Below, in pieces: positions 1 to 7,849 of a stretch of DNA of 64,000 nt. The notes beneath the pieces were generated by a model. The model made no database searches. It saw only the letters and a program-made list of their open reading frames with translations, and had not been told where the DNA came from. The stretch is taken from positions 682,001-746,000 of the forward strand of contig NZ_JAHQYI010000001.1 in NCBI RefSeq assembly GCF_019061125.1. The letters are read 5' to 3'. Position 1 is the first letter of the stretch; each line of letters begins with the position of its first letter. The translations under genes were made by a program, and so were the position numbers. The DNA comes from Microbacterium sp. NC79 (GTDB lineage Bacteria; Actinomycetota; Actinomycetes; Actinomycetales; Microbacteriaceae).

Positions 1-313
1 CGGCCTCGGCCTGACGTACGGCCCGCAGGCAGCGTTCTACACCGAACTGTTCCCGGCTTCGATCCGCTTCTCCGGCGTCTCGATTTCGTATGCCATCGGT
101 GCCATCCTCGGTGGCGCGTTCGCGCCGACCATTGCTGAAGCCATCGTGAAGACGACCGGTTCAACGGAGAACGTGACCTGGTACCTGGCAGGCATGACCG
201 TGATCGGTTTGATCGCCACGCTGTTGCTGAAGGACCGCGCGCGCATTCCGCTCGGCCCTGACCACGAAGAAGAGCAGTCGGTCAGCCCGGTTTACGGCCT
301 CTCGAAGGTCTAA
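1..313 (+). CDS. MHS-family MFS transporter, 3' end only
   Basis: This is the C-terminal ~103 residues of a major facilitator protein; the start lies left of the window. The frame opens at base 2 and ends at TAA 311-313. The visible part has two membrane segments and a short charged tail. The stretch with ELFPASIRFSGVS matches the metabolite:H+ symporter signature, in which a membrane helix follows 'ELFPT.VR.TG'. The complete paralogue at 17630-19075 carries the equivalent ELFPTNVRYTG. Substrate is unknown; MHS members usually import small organic acids or osmolytes. Confidence 0.85.
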   Translation, partial: GLGLTYGPQAAFYTELFPASIRFSGVSISYAIGAILGGAFAPTIAEAIVKTTGSTENVTWYLAGMTVIGLIATLLLKDRARIPLGPDHEEEQSVSPVYGLSKV

Positions 314-318
314 GACAA

Positions 319-365
319 CGAAACGCCCCCCACCAGGTGAAATTCACCAGGTGGGGGGCGTTTCG
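319..365. terminator. Bidirectional hairpin terminator
   Basis: A near-perfect inverted repeat has a 16-bp outer stem (319-334 with 350-365), one A-A mismatch and a 6-bp inner stem. It sits between convergent genes (the transporter ending at 313 and the DUF2165 gene ending at 374). The A-rich and T-rich stem ends let it serve both strands. Confidence 0.85.
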
Positions 366-373
366 CTTTGCCA

Positions 374-892
374 CTATTGCCGGTCAGATTCGTGTGCGGG
401 AGCGGGAGCGTTCATGGCGAGCAGTGCGGCAAAGATTGCCCACAGAATCGCCAACGGCATGGCGGTGTCTTTACCGTTCCATGAGCTTGACTGCCACATC
501 GCAAACCACTCGGAGCCGATCACGATGAACCCGATAAACCAGATCGCCAGGCCGACCGCGTAGGCGGCGTATCCCCAGGTGCGGGCGCGATCGTACGTGA
601 CGCTGTCAGCGTTACGACGCAAGAACAGGAGAACGCCACCGACCAAGCCGAGAGCAGCGAAGGTGCCCTCGGCGATGATGATGCCGATGTATCCCACCGT
701 CCAGACCCATGGTTCCGTGATGGCGCGCCACATCAGTGCGTTTCCATCGAACGTCGTGTCCATCGATAACACGTGCTTGACGAACTGGTAATTGGAGTCG
801 TAATCCATCAGATTTCCGAGGAAAACGAAGAGGCCGTAGAGGCCGGCACAGAACACAGTGAACGCCTGCAAGAGGCGCAGCGGATGATTCAT
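374..892 (-). CDS. DUF2165 family small integral membrane protein
   Basis: The 172-residue protein has four hydrophobic segments. The sequence between the first two includes NLMDYDSNYQFV and HVLSMDTTF, the conserved signature of DUF2165 (predicted small integral membrane proteins, function unknown). Its ATG overlaps the stop of the upstream 62-codon gene (ATGA, 889-892), so the two are probably translationally coupled. The C-terminal dozen residues are polar. Function cannot be inferred beyond membrane location. Confidence 0.85.
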   Translation of the reverse strand: MNHPLRLLQAFTVFCAGLYGLFVFLGNLMDYDSNYQFVKHVLSMDTTFDGNALMWRAITEPWVWTVGYIGIIIAEGTFAALGLVGGVLLFLRRNADSVTYDRARTWGYAAYAVGLAIWFIGFIVIGSEWFAMWQSSSWNGKDTAMPLAILWAIFAALLAMNAPAPAHESDRQ

Positions 893-1077
893 TTCGCTAC
901 CTTTCGGGTGAACACCAGATCGAGATGAGGGTGCGACTCAGACTCAAAAGTGATCGCTTGTACAAAGGTCCACCCGGCCGCCGCGCGCACGCGAATCTCG
1001 TTTTGGTAATCGACGTCATATCGAAATCCGGCGCGAGTACGCGCCGCTGGAATCCGTACAAATTCGTACTCCTGCAT
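889..1077 (-). CDS. Small DUF4177-like protein
   Basis: This 62-residue protein follows the DUF4177 pattern: an N-terminal 'YEFVRIPA' strand, a middle 'NEIRVRAAAGWTFVQA' segment (compare 'LN..G.eGWelv') and a C-terminal 'LVFTRK' strand. A good Shine-Dalgarno, AGGAGG, lies about 7 nt before the ATG. It overlaps the DUF2165 gene by 4 nt. Members are small cytosolic proteins of unknown role. The assignment rests on the motif pattern only. Confidence 0.65.
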   Translation of the reverse strand: MQEYEFVRIPAARTRAGFRYDVDYQNEIRVRAAAGWTFVQAITFESESHPHLDLVFTRKVAK

Positions 1078-1144
1078 GAAGCCACCTCCTGTGAGGCCAC
1101 CATGGCAGGGGGAGGGGCTCTCGTCAAGAACCTCGTCAGAGCAG

Positions 1145-2821
1145 CTAGCGGCTGTTCTCCGAGACGATCGTTGGCGACGTGTTTACCCGGATGATCTCTT
1201 CCTGGTACGGCGCGATGATGGTTCCGGAAATCCGGCAGTCCAGCATCAGGAACTTGCGTTCACTCGGGTCGATCGTGACCCACTCGGCGAGGCGATCCAG
1301 GTCGCTGAGCGTGCGCACGACGACGCCTTCAGCGCCGACGGCCTCGGCAAGGCCCGCGAAATTGACCTCGGGGATCAGCATCGGGCCGGTGGCGAGGCCC
1401 TTGAGTCCATAGAGGTTGACTTCGGCACCATAGGCCGCGTCGTTCCAGATCACGCCGATGCCGTGACCCGCGGCAGCGCGCACGGCCGATTCGAGGTCAG
1501 CGAGTGCCATCAGGCCGCCGCCGTCACCGGAGTTCAACACGACCGTGGCCTCGGGCTTGGCGCGTGCCGCACCGACGACGCTCGGAAAGCCCATTCCAAT
1601 CGACTGGTATGCCGTGCCAATCATCATGTGGCGGTCGGGGGACGCCACCGGCCAGTACATGTTGCCCCAACCGAGGAAGTGCCCACCATCGGTGACAACG
1701 ACCCGGTCCTCTGGCAACAGTTCGGCCAGGCGAATCGCCAGTGAGCGGGGATCGAGGCGCCCGTCGGCTGCCTGTGCGTCGCCGGGCTCGCGCTGGAGAG
1801 CCGCGGCGATATCGACCTGCTCGCGCCACGGTTCACCGGTGCGCTCACCGAGCTGCGCCGTGATGGCGTGGGCAACGATGGCGGCATCGCCGCGGATGAA
1901 GGAGCCAACGTGCGGGTGGGTGGCGGCGGGTGCGGTGTCGACCTGAATCACCGTGGTGCCGGGGGCAAAGAGCTCACCGAAACGCATCGTGAACTGGTTC
2001 AAGCCCGCACCAAACACGACGGCAACGTCGGCCTCGCGAATGAGTTCCATCGCGCCTTCAGCCCCAAAGCCGCCGGTGACTCCCAAATCGTACTGTTGCT
2101 CAGGGAAAATACCGCGGCCGAGCGCCGTCGATGAGGTGAGTGCGCCGGTTGCTGCGGCTAGCTCGCCCAGTGCCTCGCCCGCATCCGCGAGCCACGCACC
2201 AACTCCGGCGAGGAGATACGGCTTCTTCGCGGCGGTCAGGGCAGCAGCGGCCGCAGTCACGTGCGCGTGCATGACGTCGCCCTGAATCGTGATGGGTGCA
2301 GGGCGGCGAAGTTCGGGCAACGCCGGAACCTCGCCCGCCTCGATTGCGGAGACATCGTACGGCAGTGCGAGAACGACAGGTACACGGAAGTTGAGGGCGT
2401 GCTCAATCGCAATGATGGTGGTGGCGGCAGCATCCGTGCGCCCGACGGTATAGGTGCGGGCGCCAACAGCGGCAGCAAGCGCAATCTGGTCGACGTCCCA
2501 CGGGCGGGGGCCACTCGTTGGCTCATCGCCGACAACGAGCACGAGCGGGATGCGAGCTTGGGCAGCTTCGGCAAGCGCTGTGAGCGTGTTGGTGAAGCCA
2601 GCGCCGTAGGTGGCTGTGGCTACGGCCAGTCCGCCGCCTGCCCGGTAATAGGCGTCAGCAGCGACCACGCCACCCATCTCATGACGGACAGCGGTGAACG
2701 TGACAGACCCGGAGCGCTCAAGCGCATCCAAGAAGTAAGCATTGCCATTGCCCATCACCCCGAAGATGTGATCGGTGTGGGCGGCCAAAGCGTGCGCAAC
2801 GTGCGCAGAAACGGTAGACAT
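1145..2821 (-). CDS. Thiamine diphosphate-dependent enzyme, acetolactate-synthase-like
   Basis: The 558-residue protein has the three-domain layout of the ThDP decarboxylase/synthase superfamily. The N-terminal Pyr domain carries a glutamate in 'VRHEMGG' (near residue 47), expected to activate the cofactor. A central FAD/nucleotide-type domain follows. The C-terminal PP domain carries the GDG...N motif ('NSGDGGGL' and, about 26 residues on, 'WNDAAYG'). It is not next to ilvN or ilvC, so a catabolic or decarboxylase role is as likely as branched-chain synthesis. Substrate is unresolved. CAGGAGCC precedes the ATG. The gene stands alone, with DUF4177 upstream on the other side of a short gap. 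Confidence 0.8.
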   Translation of the reverse strand: MSTVSAHVAHALAAHTDHIFGVMGNGNAYFLDALERSGSVTFTAVRHEMGGVVAADAYYRAGGGLAVATATYGAGFTNTLTALAEAAQARIPLVLVVGDEPTSGPRPWDVDQIALAAAVGARTYTVGRTDAAATTIIAIEHALNFRVPVVLALPYDVSAIEAGEVPALPELRRPAPITIQGDVMHAHVTAAAAALTAAKKPYLLAGVGAWLADAGEALGELAAATGALTSSTALGRGIFPEQQYDLGVTGGFGAEGAMELIREADVAVVFGAGLNQFTMRFGELFAPGTTVIQVDTAPAATHPHVGSFIRGDAAIVAHAITAQLGERTGEPWREQVDIAAALQREPGDAQAADGRLDPRSLAIRLAELLPEDRVVVTDGGHFLGWGNMYWPVASPDRHMMIGTAYQSIGMGFPSVVGAARAKPEATVVLNSGDGGGLMALADLESAVRAAAGHGIGVIWNDAAYGAEVNLYGLKGLATGPMLIPEVNFAGLAEAVGAEGVVVRTLSDLDRLAEWVTIDPSERKFLMLDCRISGTIIAPYQEEIIRVNTSPTIVSENSR

Positions 2822-2971
2822 ACGGCTCCTGAGACAGAAACGGAAAAAGGTGAACTGATCCGTATGTGTCTCGCGCGAGCGTCGTCAGTGGCGGTCGGCT
2901 GAGTGCCCATTTTTCGAGCACCGGGGCATGAAGCCCGGACGCTTTCACTATAGAGGATGCTGACACAGCAG

Positions 2972-3000
2972 AAGGGGCGCGGATCAGATCCGCGCCCCTT
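2972..3000 (-). terminator. Hairpin terminator of the lipoprotein gene
   Basis: The inverted repeat AAGGGGCGCGG / CCGCGCCCCTT has a short GATC-containing loop. It lies just past the stop codon (3014) of the minus-strand lipoprotein gene. There is no clear T-tract beyond the stem, but position and symmetry fit a transcript end. Confidence 0.7.
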
Positions 3001-3013
3001 CATGGCAGGAAGA

Positions 3014-3688
3014 TTACTTCTCCCAAACAACCGGGTTGTCTTCGAAGTCGGTGCCGTAGGGCTTGAACGTGGCGCCGCCAATGTCGTCGCCATCGGGGCC
3101 AGCAACGATGTAGCAGAACGTCTGCGGGGTGCCCTCGTCAAACGTGGCATCCAGCGATGACGTGTTGCACGGCTCAAAATCGCCGATGATCGACACCGTC
3201 TGCATCTTGCGGCCGTCGGCGTTGATCGCGCTCATGTCGCTGTACAACGACTGGTATGCCAGCTCGGCGCCCGCGAGGTCGACCTTTTTGGCTTCGACGG
3301 TGATGTAGTACGGCGTGAAGCCTTCGAGCTTCGCCTGGAAGTCTGCACCGACGACGGCGAAGTCATCGATCGTTCCGGCGGTAATGCTCTTCACCGTGAT
3401 GCTGACCGGCTGCGCGGGAGTGTCATCTGACGGTTCCCACGAGACGATCGCTTCTTCGCCGACAGCAACCGTGGTTCCGGGTGCCGCCGTGTCACCCTCG
3501 GTGGCTGGAGCGGTCTCTTCCGGCTCTTCAGCCTTTTCAGTCTCTTCCGGCTTTTCAGACGGCGCCGACGAAGCGACCGGCTTGTCGGTCTTCTCCGGCT
3601 CCTCTGCGGGCGATGAGCTGCAACCGGCGAGCCCGAGTGCAAGCGTGAAGGCAGCGAGTGATGCGAATACCTGCTTGTTAATAGCCAT
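3014..3688 (-). CDS. Secreted lipoprotein with acidic linker, function unknown
   Basis: The 224-residue protein begins with a lipoprotein signal peptide; the lipobox LAGC puts the acylated cysteine at residue 23. Residues ~26-70 are a Glu/Pro/Ala/Thr-rich linker, followed by a ~150-residue globular domain. That domain has two cysteines (FEPCNTS and TFCYIV) that could form a disulfide, and a 'FKPYGTDF...NPVVWEK' end. It is anchored outside the membrane. No family is recognised. GGGGGAAAC precedes the ATG. The gene is monocistronic and divergent from the GAPDH gene. Confidence 0.75.
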   Translation of the reverse strand: MAINKQVFASLAAFTLALGLAGCSSSPAEEPEKTDKPVASSAPSEKPEETEKAEEPEETAPATEGDTAAPGTTVAVGEEAIVSWEPSDDTPAQPVSITVKSITAGTIDDFAVVGADFQAKLEGFTPYYITVEAKKVDLAGAELAYQSLYSDMSAINADGRKMQTVSIIGDFEPCNTSSLDATFDEGTPQTFCYIVAGPDGDDIGGATFKPYGTDFEDNPVVWEK

Positions 3689-3825
3689 GGTGATGTTTCC
3701 CCCTCAGGAATCACGAAATGAACAGCTCAACCCTCGGGGAGGAGTCTGAGCGCCCTCTGCGAATCTGCGCTGGTCGCGACCCTGAACCATGCAATTGCCG
3801 CGAATTTTCAAGGGTGTCGGCCGCG

Positions 3826-3841
3826 GTGAGAATATTCTCAC
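3826..3841. promoter_or_regulatory. Perfect 16-bp palindrome, candidate operator
   Basis: GTGAGAATATTCTCAC is a perfect palindrome in the 381-bp gap between the divergent lipoprotein (start 3688) and GAPDH (start 4070) genes. It is AT-rich at its centre in a GC-rich background. A dimeric regulator site is plausible, but no regulator gene is adjacent. The rest of this gap shows no convincing gene. Confidence 0.35.
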
Positions 3842-4069
3842 GCGCCGCCGGGGCGGTGCATATGCGCCAACGGGGTGCGGAACGCTCGAAAACGAGTGGG
3901 TTGCGTTCGAGAAAGAACATGACTTTTTTACGAAGAATCAAAAGAGATAAACCTCACTTCCTGTTTTGGACGTCAAGGCGGGCTGCGGGAATTTACGCTG
4001 GTAGGGCGGGTGCATATCTTGGCGCTCGCCCATTCACGGCCGCGAACCGGTTGAACTGCAAGGATGCGC

Positions 4070-5518
4070 ATGAACGATTTCGACGCCCACCAGAAGTCTT
4101 GGAACAGCAACGAAGAGCTGGCCGAGCGGATGATCCCGCACATTGGTGCCCTGCACCGCGACCGCGGCGTGGTGACATCCATTCACGGTCAGCGCCTGAT
4201 GGGTCTGTCGACCACCGGCATCATCGAGGCTCACGAAAAGGCGAGCCAGCTCGGCCACAGTGAGCTCGCGCTCGATGAAACTCTCGCCGTGCTCGAGCAG
4301 ATCCACGAGCTTTCGCCGCACACCGCGTCGATTGACGTGGCACGTCTTGTCAGCGAACGCCCCGCCGATGCCGAGCTTGACGCCTACCTGCGTGAGCAGC
4401 TTGCCGAGGTGCTCAACGGTTCCGAGCGCGCACCAGAGCGCGACGTTGTGCTTTACGGTTTCGGCCGCATCGGTCGTCTGCTTGCGCGCATTCTCATTTC
4501 GCACGCTGGCGGCGGCACCGGCCTGCGTCTGCGCGCGATCGTCGTGCGCAAGGGTGCAGACAACGACATTGCCAAGCGTGCTTCGCTGCTGGCTCGCGAC
4601 TCGGTGCACGGACCCTTCGAAGGTTCCGTCACGGTTGATGAAGAAAAGAACCAGATCATCGCCAACGGCGTACGCGTTCAGGTGATTTACGCGAACGACC
4701 CGGCTGCGATCGATTACACGGAGTACGGCATCGACAACGCGATCGTCGTCGACAACACGGGCCGCTGGCGCGATGAGGAGGGCCTCAGCCAGCACCTCCA
4801 GTCGACCGGTGTGTCGCGTGTGCTGCTGACCGCTCCCGGTAAGGGCGCGATCAAGAACATCGTGCACGGCATCAATGACTCGTCGATCACCGACGCTGAC
4901 GCAATTGTGTCGGCAGCATCGTGCACGACGAACGCGATCACGCCGGTGCTTGCCGCGATTGACGAGGCCTACGGCATTGTGCAGGGGCACGTCGAGACGG
5001 TGCACTCGTTCACGAACGACCAGAACCTGATTGACAACTTCCACAAGGGCGACCGCCGCGGCCGCTCGGCGGTTTTGAACATGGTCATCACGGAGACGGG
5101 TGCGGCGAAGGCCGTGTCGAAGGCGCTGCCGCAGCTGGAAGGCAAGCTGACCGGTTCCGCTATTCGCGTTCCTACCCCCGATGTTTCGCTCGCCGTGCTG
5201 CACCTGACGCTGGAGCGTCCGGCAGACCGCGACCAGGCGAACGACTACCTGCGTCGCGTTTCGCTGCACTCCAAGCTGCGTCAGCAGATTGACTATGTCG
5301 AGTCGGCCGAGATCGTGTCGACCGACTTCGTCGGCTCGCACCGCGCCGGCATCGTCGACGGCCTCGCGACGATCGCGAATGACAAGACCATGATTCTCTA
5401 CGTTTGGTACGACAACGAGTACGGCTACTCGCGTCAGGTGATCCGCGTGCTCGAGCGCATGGCAGGCACCCACCCGGTCGTGCTGCCGCACCGCCGCGAC
5501 GTGCGCCTGGAAGGCTAA
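4070..5518 (+). CDS. gap: Long-form glyceraldehyde-3-phosphate dehydrogenase (GapB type)
   Basis: The 482-residue protein interconverts glyceraldehyde-3-phosphate and 1,3-bisphosphoglycerate in the cytosol. A ~125-residue N-terminal extension precedes the Rossmann motif GFGRIGR (~130). The catalytic cysteine sits in SCTTN (~285), and the C-terminal WYDNEYGYS is typical. The length matches corynebacterial GapB (~480 residues) rather than the ~335-residue glycolytic GapA. In Corynebacterium glutamicum GapB acts in gluconeogenesis, so that direction is inferred here. The start is set at 4070 because AAGGA (4060-4064) overlaps the upstream ATG at 4064 but is well spaced for the second ATG. Confidence 0.9.
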   Translation: MNDFDAHQKSWNSNEELAERMIPHIGALHRDRGVVTSIHGQRLMGLSTTGIIEAHEKASQLGHSELALDETLAVLEQIHELSPHTASIDVARLVSERPADAELDAYLREQLAEVLNGSERAPERDVVLYGFGRIGRLLARILISHAGGGTGLRLRAIVVRKGADNDIAKRASLLARDSVHGPFEGSVTVDEEKNQIIANGVRVQVIYANDPAAIDYTEYGIDNAIVVDNTGRWRDEEGLSQHLQSTGVSRVLLTAPGKGAIKNIVHGINDSSITDADAIVSAASCTTNAITPVLAAIDEAYGIVQGHVETVHSFTNDQNLIDNFHKGDRRGRSAVLNMVITETGAAKAVSKALPQLEGKLTGSAIRVPTPDVSLAVLHLTLERPADRDQANDYLRRVSLHSKLRQQIDYVESAEIVSTDFVGSHRAGIVDGLATIANDKTMILYVWYDNEYGYSRQVIRVLERMAGTHPVVLPHRRDVRLEG

Positions 5519-5531
5519 TTTCTGTTGTGAT

Positions 5532-5574
5532 GGCGGTGCTCCCGAGTTTCTGACTCGGGAGCACCGCCGTTTTT
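5532..5574 (+). terminator. Rho-independent terminator after gap
   Basis: A perfect 16-bp stem (5532-5547 with 5553-5568), a 5-nt loop and a following T-run (GTTTTTG) lie 13 nt after the gap stop codon. It is a strong intrinsic terminator. Confidence 0.92.
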
Positions 5575-5611
5575 GTCTGCGGAACCATTGAATAGCGTCG
5601 GAGGTGGCGCC

Positions 5612-5617
5612 TAGGGT
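5612..5617 (+). promoter_or_regulatory. -10 box TAGGGT of a leaderless gene
   Basis: TAGGGT lies exactly 6 nt before the ATG at 5624. With normal -10 to +1 spacing, transcription would start at the A of the ATG. No Shine-Dalgarno is present. Confidence 0.65.
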
Positions 5618-5623
5618 GGCGAC

Positions 5624-6661
5624 ATGACCGATGTGTTGCAGCGCCGCCTGGAGAGCCATCTGCTTGGTCGGGTGCAGGGTGCGTCGCTCGTCGACACCGC
5701 CAGGCACATGATGGCGACGCAGGCTCAAGAGCTGTGGGGTGGCAAGTTTGCGCTGTCGGCGCGAACCGCCGGTGCGCCCACCGCCGCTGACGTTGATGCG
5801 GCGTTTGATCGCGGAGACCTGGTGCGCACATGGCCGTTTCGCGGCACACTTCATGTGTTGGCTGCGACCGACGTGGAGTTCGCACTGACGGTGGCCCGTG
5901 ATCGCATCGTGTCACGCACAACCGCGCCACACCGCGAGAGGTTAGGGCTGGAGAACGATGACTATTCGCGTGCCGAACGCATCGTGCGTGGCGCGCTCGC
6001 TGCTGGGCCGCTGACGCGCGCCGAGGTGTTCGACGCGATGCTCGCCGGCGGGCTTGATCCTGCTGGCAACCGCGGCACGCATCTGATCGTCGCAATTGCG
6101 TTGCGTGGTGTGGTGCACTGGGGCCCGACGGTAGATCACGTGTCAGGCAGCGCCACCCAGCAACTTCTGAGACTGAACGATGAGTTGCCAGCGCAGACCC
6201 CGGTTCCGGAGCATCGTGACGCCGAAATGTACCGCCGCTACCTCCGCGGCCACGCGCCCGCGACGCCGGAAGATTTTGCGTGGTGGAGTGGGTTCACGCT
6301 GACGCAAGCGCGGGCGGCTGCCGCAGAGATTGCCGATGAGGTCGACGTGGATGATGCGGGCCGTCAGACACTTCGTGAGCCGGCGGTGGGCGTCGTTGCG
6401 GTGGTGCCGCGATCAGAGCAGTTGCTGGCGTCGTTCGATGAGTACTACATGTCGTATCGCGACCGCACGCTCACGTGCGCGCCCGAGTTCATCTCCACGG
6501 TGGGGCCGTCAAAGAATGGCAGGGTCGAGCCGATTCTGGTGCGAGACGGCGTCGTCGTTGCGACATGGAAGCGCGATCGAACCATGGTTGTGTTTGACGA
6601 GACTCTCACTGCTGGCGAGCGAGAAGCGGCGCTCGCCAGCTACCGCGAGCACATCGCATGA
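5624..6661 (+). CDS. AlkZ-like winged-helix DNA glycosylase
   Basis: The 345-residue protein resembles PF06224, the HTH_42/AlkZ family of tandem winged-helix DNA glycosylases. These remove bulky alkyl adducts or unhook interstrand crosslinks. The QxQ-type catalytic motif is visible as 'ATQAQELWG' near residue 33, with 'RTWPFRGTLHVL' downstream, as in characterised members. A C-terminal 'FDEYYMSYRDR' block is also family-typical. It appears leaderless. It converges on the MFS gene with only 4 nt between stops. The natural substrate is unknown; producers of DNA-alkylating antibiotics use such enzymes for self-protection. Confidence 0.8.
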   Translation: MTDVLQRRLESHLLGRVQGASLVDTARHMMATQAQELWGGKFALSARTAGAPTAADVDAAFDRGDLVRTWPFRGTLHVLAATDVEFALTVARDRIVSRTTAPHRERLGLENDDYSRAERIVRGALAAGPLTRAEVFDAMLAGGLDPAGNRGTHLIVAIALRGVVHWGPTVDHVSGSATQQLLRLNDELPAQTPVPEHRDAEMYRRYLRGHAPATPEDFAWWSGFTLTQARAAAAEIADEVDVDDAGRQTLREPAVGVVAVVPRSEQLLASFDEYYMSYRDRTLTCAPEFISTVGPSKNGRVEPILVRDGVVVATWKRDRTMVVFDETLTAGEREAALASYREHIA

Positions 6662-6665
6662 CGCG

Positions 6666-7811
6666 TTAGGCGCGAGTGAGCGCGCGCCTACCCAGTACCG
6701 CGATGGCGAGGGCGATCGCGATGATGCCAGCACCGGTCAGGCTCGCGCCCGCATAACCCGAACCCATCACGAGCACGCCGCCGATGGCACCGCCTGCACC
6801 GATGCCGAGGTTACACATGGAGTTGATCCAGGCTCCCGCCATCTCTGGGTTATCTTTACCCACTCGAACCAGCATGTTCTGGTAGGTGGAGTTGACCGGT
6901 CCGAACGCGCCCGTCCACAGAAAGACAACGATCAGGAGTGGCCACAGCGCCGGGTACGCAATGGCGATACCGGCCTGCAATGCGACGAGGGTTGCAGGCA
7001 CAAACACCATGAATGCGAATGGGTGGCGATCAAGGTGCGGGGCGACGAGACGGATGCCGATGAAGCCGGCGATGCCGAACGCAACGAGCGCGCCGCTGAG
7101 CCAGGGCTTGGCGAGGCCCGCGTCGAGCAGCATCGGGCTGACGTAGGTATAGAGCGTGTAATAGCCGAGAAAGCAGAGCCCGGCGAGGCCGGCCACGATG
7201 ATGAGGCGGCCGCCGCCTGGCACGAATTGTTTGCCCGCCTCTGCGTCGTGTGACACGGGAGGCAGCAGAATCATCGCCATCACACCGCACAGACCCACGA
7301 GAATGCCAAGGCTTGCGAACGTGGCGCGCCAGCCGATGAGTTCACCGAGGGCGGTCCCTGCAGGCAGGCCCAACACGATGCCGATACTGGTGCCAGTCGC
7401 GACGAGCGCGATGGCGCGACCGGTTTGCCCCACCGGGGCGATGCGTGCGGCATACCCAATGACGACGGCGAAGAAGAGCGAGTGCGCGAGGCCGCCCAGC
7501 GTGCGCGCTGCAACCAACATTTCGAAAGAATCAGCCACAGCTGCCCACAAATTCGAGGTGCTGAAGATCGCGAGCGTGATGAGTAAAAGGGGCTTGCGAG
7601 CCACCCGGCGGGTGAGCCGCGTGAGCGGAACCGATGACACGGCAATGAGGCCGGCGTACATCGAGACGAGCAGGCCCGCTGTGGCCTTATTGACTCCGAA
7701 CGCCGTCATGATGTCGGGCAGCAGGCCGATGGGCGCGACCTCAATGGTGATGGCGCCAAAGACTGCGATCGATAAGACGGTGAGACCGACCCAGGCAGAC
7801 TTCGGCGACAC
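6666..7811 (-). CDS. MFS efflux transporter (DHA1-like)
   Basis: The 381-residue, 12-helix protein resembles the AraJ/YdhP group of sugar or drug exporters. It has 'IEVAPIGLLPDI' in helix 1, 'ARTLGGLAHSLFFAVV' around helix 4 and 'GTSIGIVLGLPAGTALG' in helix 5, which matches the antiporter motif C region. The start is GTG with AGGAGC upstream. It follows the DUF2079 gene by 38 nt on the same strand and may share its transcript. Substrate is unknown. Confidence 0.85.
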   Translation of the reverse strand: MSPKSAWVGLTVLSIAVFGAITIEVAPIGLLPDIMTAFGVNKATAGLLVSMYAGLIAVSSVPLTRLTRRVARKPLLLITLAIFSTSNLWAAVADSFEMLVAARTLGGLAHSLFFAVVIGYAARIAPVGQTGRAIALVATGTSIGIVLGLPAGTALGELIGWRATFASLGILVGLCGVMAMILLPPVSHDAEAGKQFVPGGGRLIIVAGLAGLCFLGYYTLYTYVSPMLLDAGLAKPWLSGALVAFGIAGFIGIRLVAPHLDRHPFAFMVFVPATLVALQAGIAIAYPALWPLLIVVFLWTGAFGPVNSTYQNMLVRVGKDNPEMAGAWINSMCNLGIGAGGAIGGVLVMGSGYAGASLTGAGIIAIALAIAVLGRRALTRA

Positions 7812-7849
7812 GGTGCTCCTGCTGATCTGGCCGCCCAGATGCGACTGAT

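Noticed and set aside
1145..2821. Calling the ThDP enzyme IlvB
   Set aside because: No ilvN or ilvC neighbour and only superfamily-level motifs; the substrate cannot be assigned from sequence reading alone.
4034..5854. 606-codon minus-strand frame opposite gap
   Set aside because: Composition and absence of motifs mark it as a shadow of the GAPDH gene.
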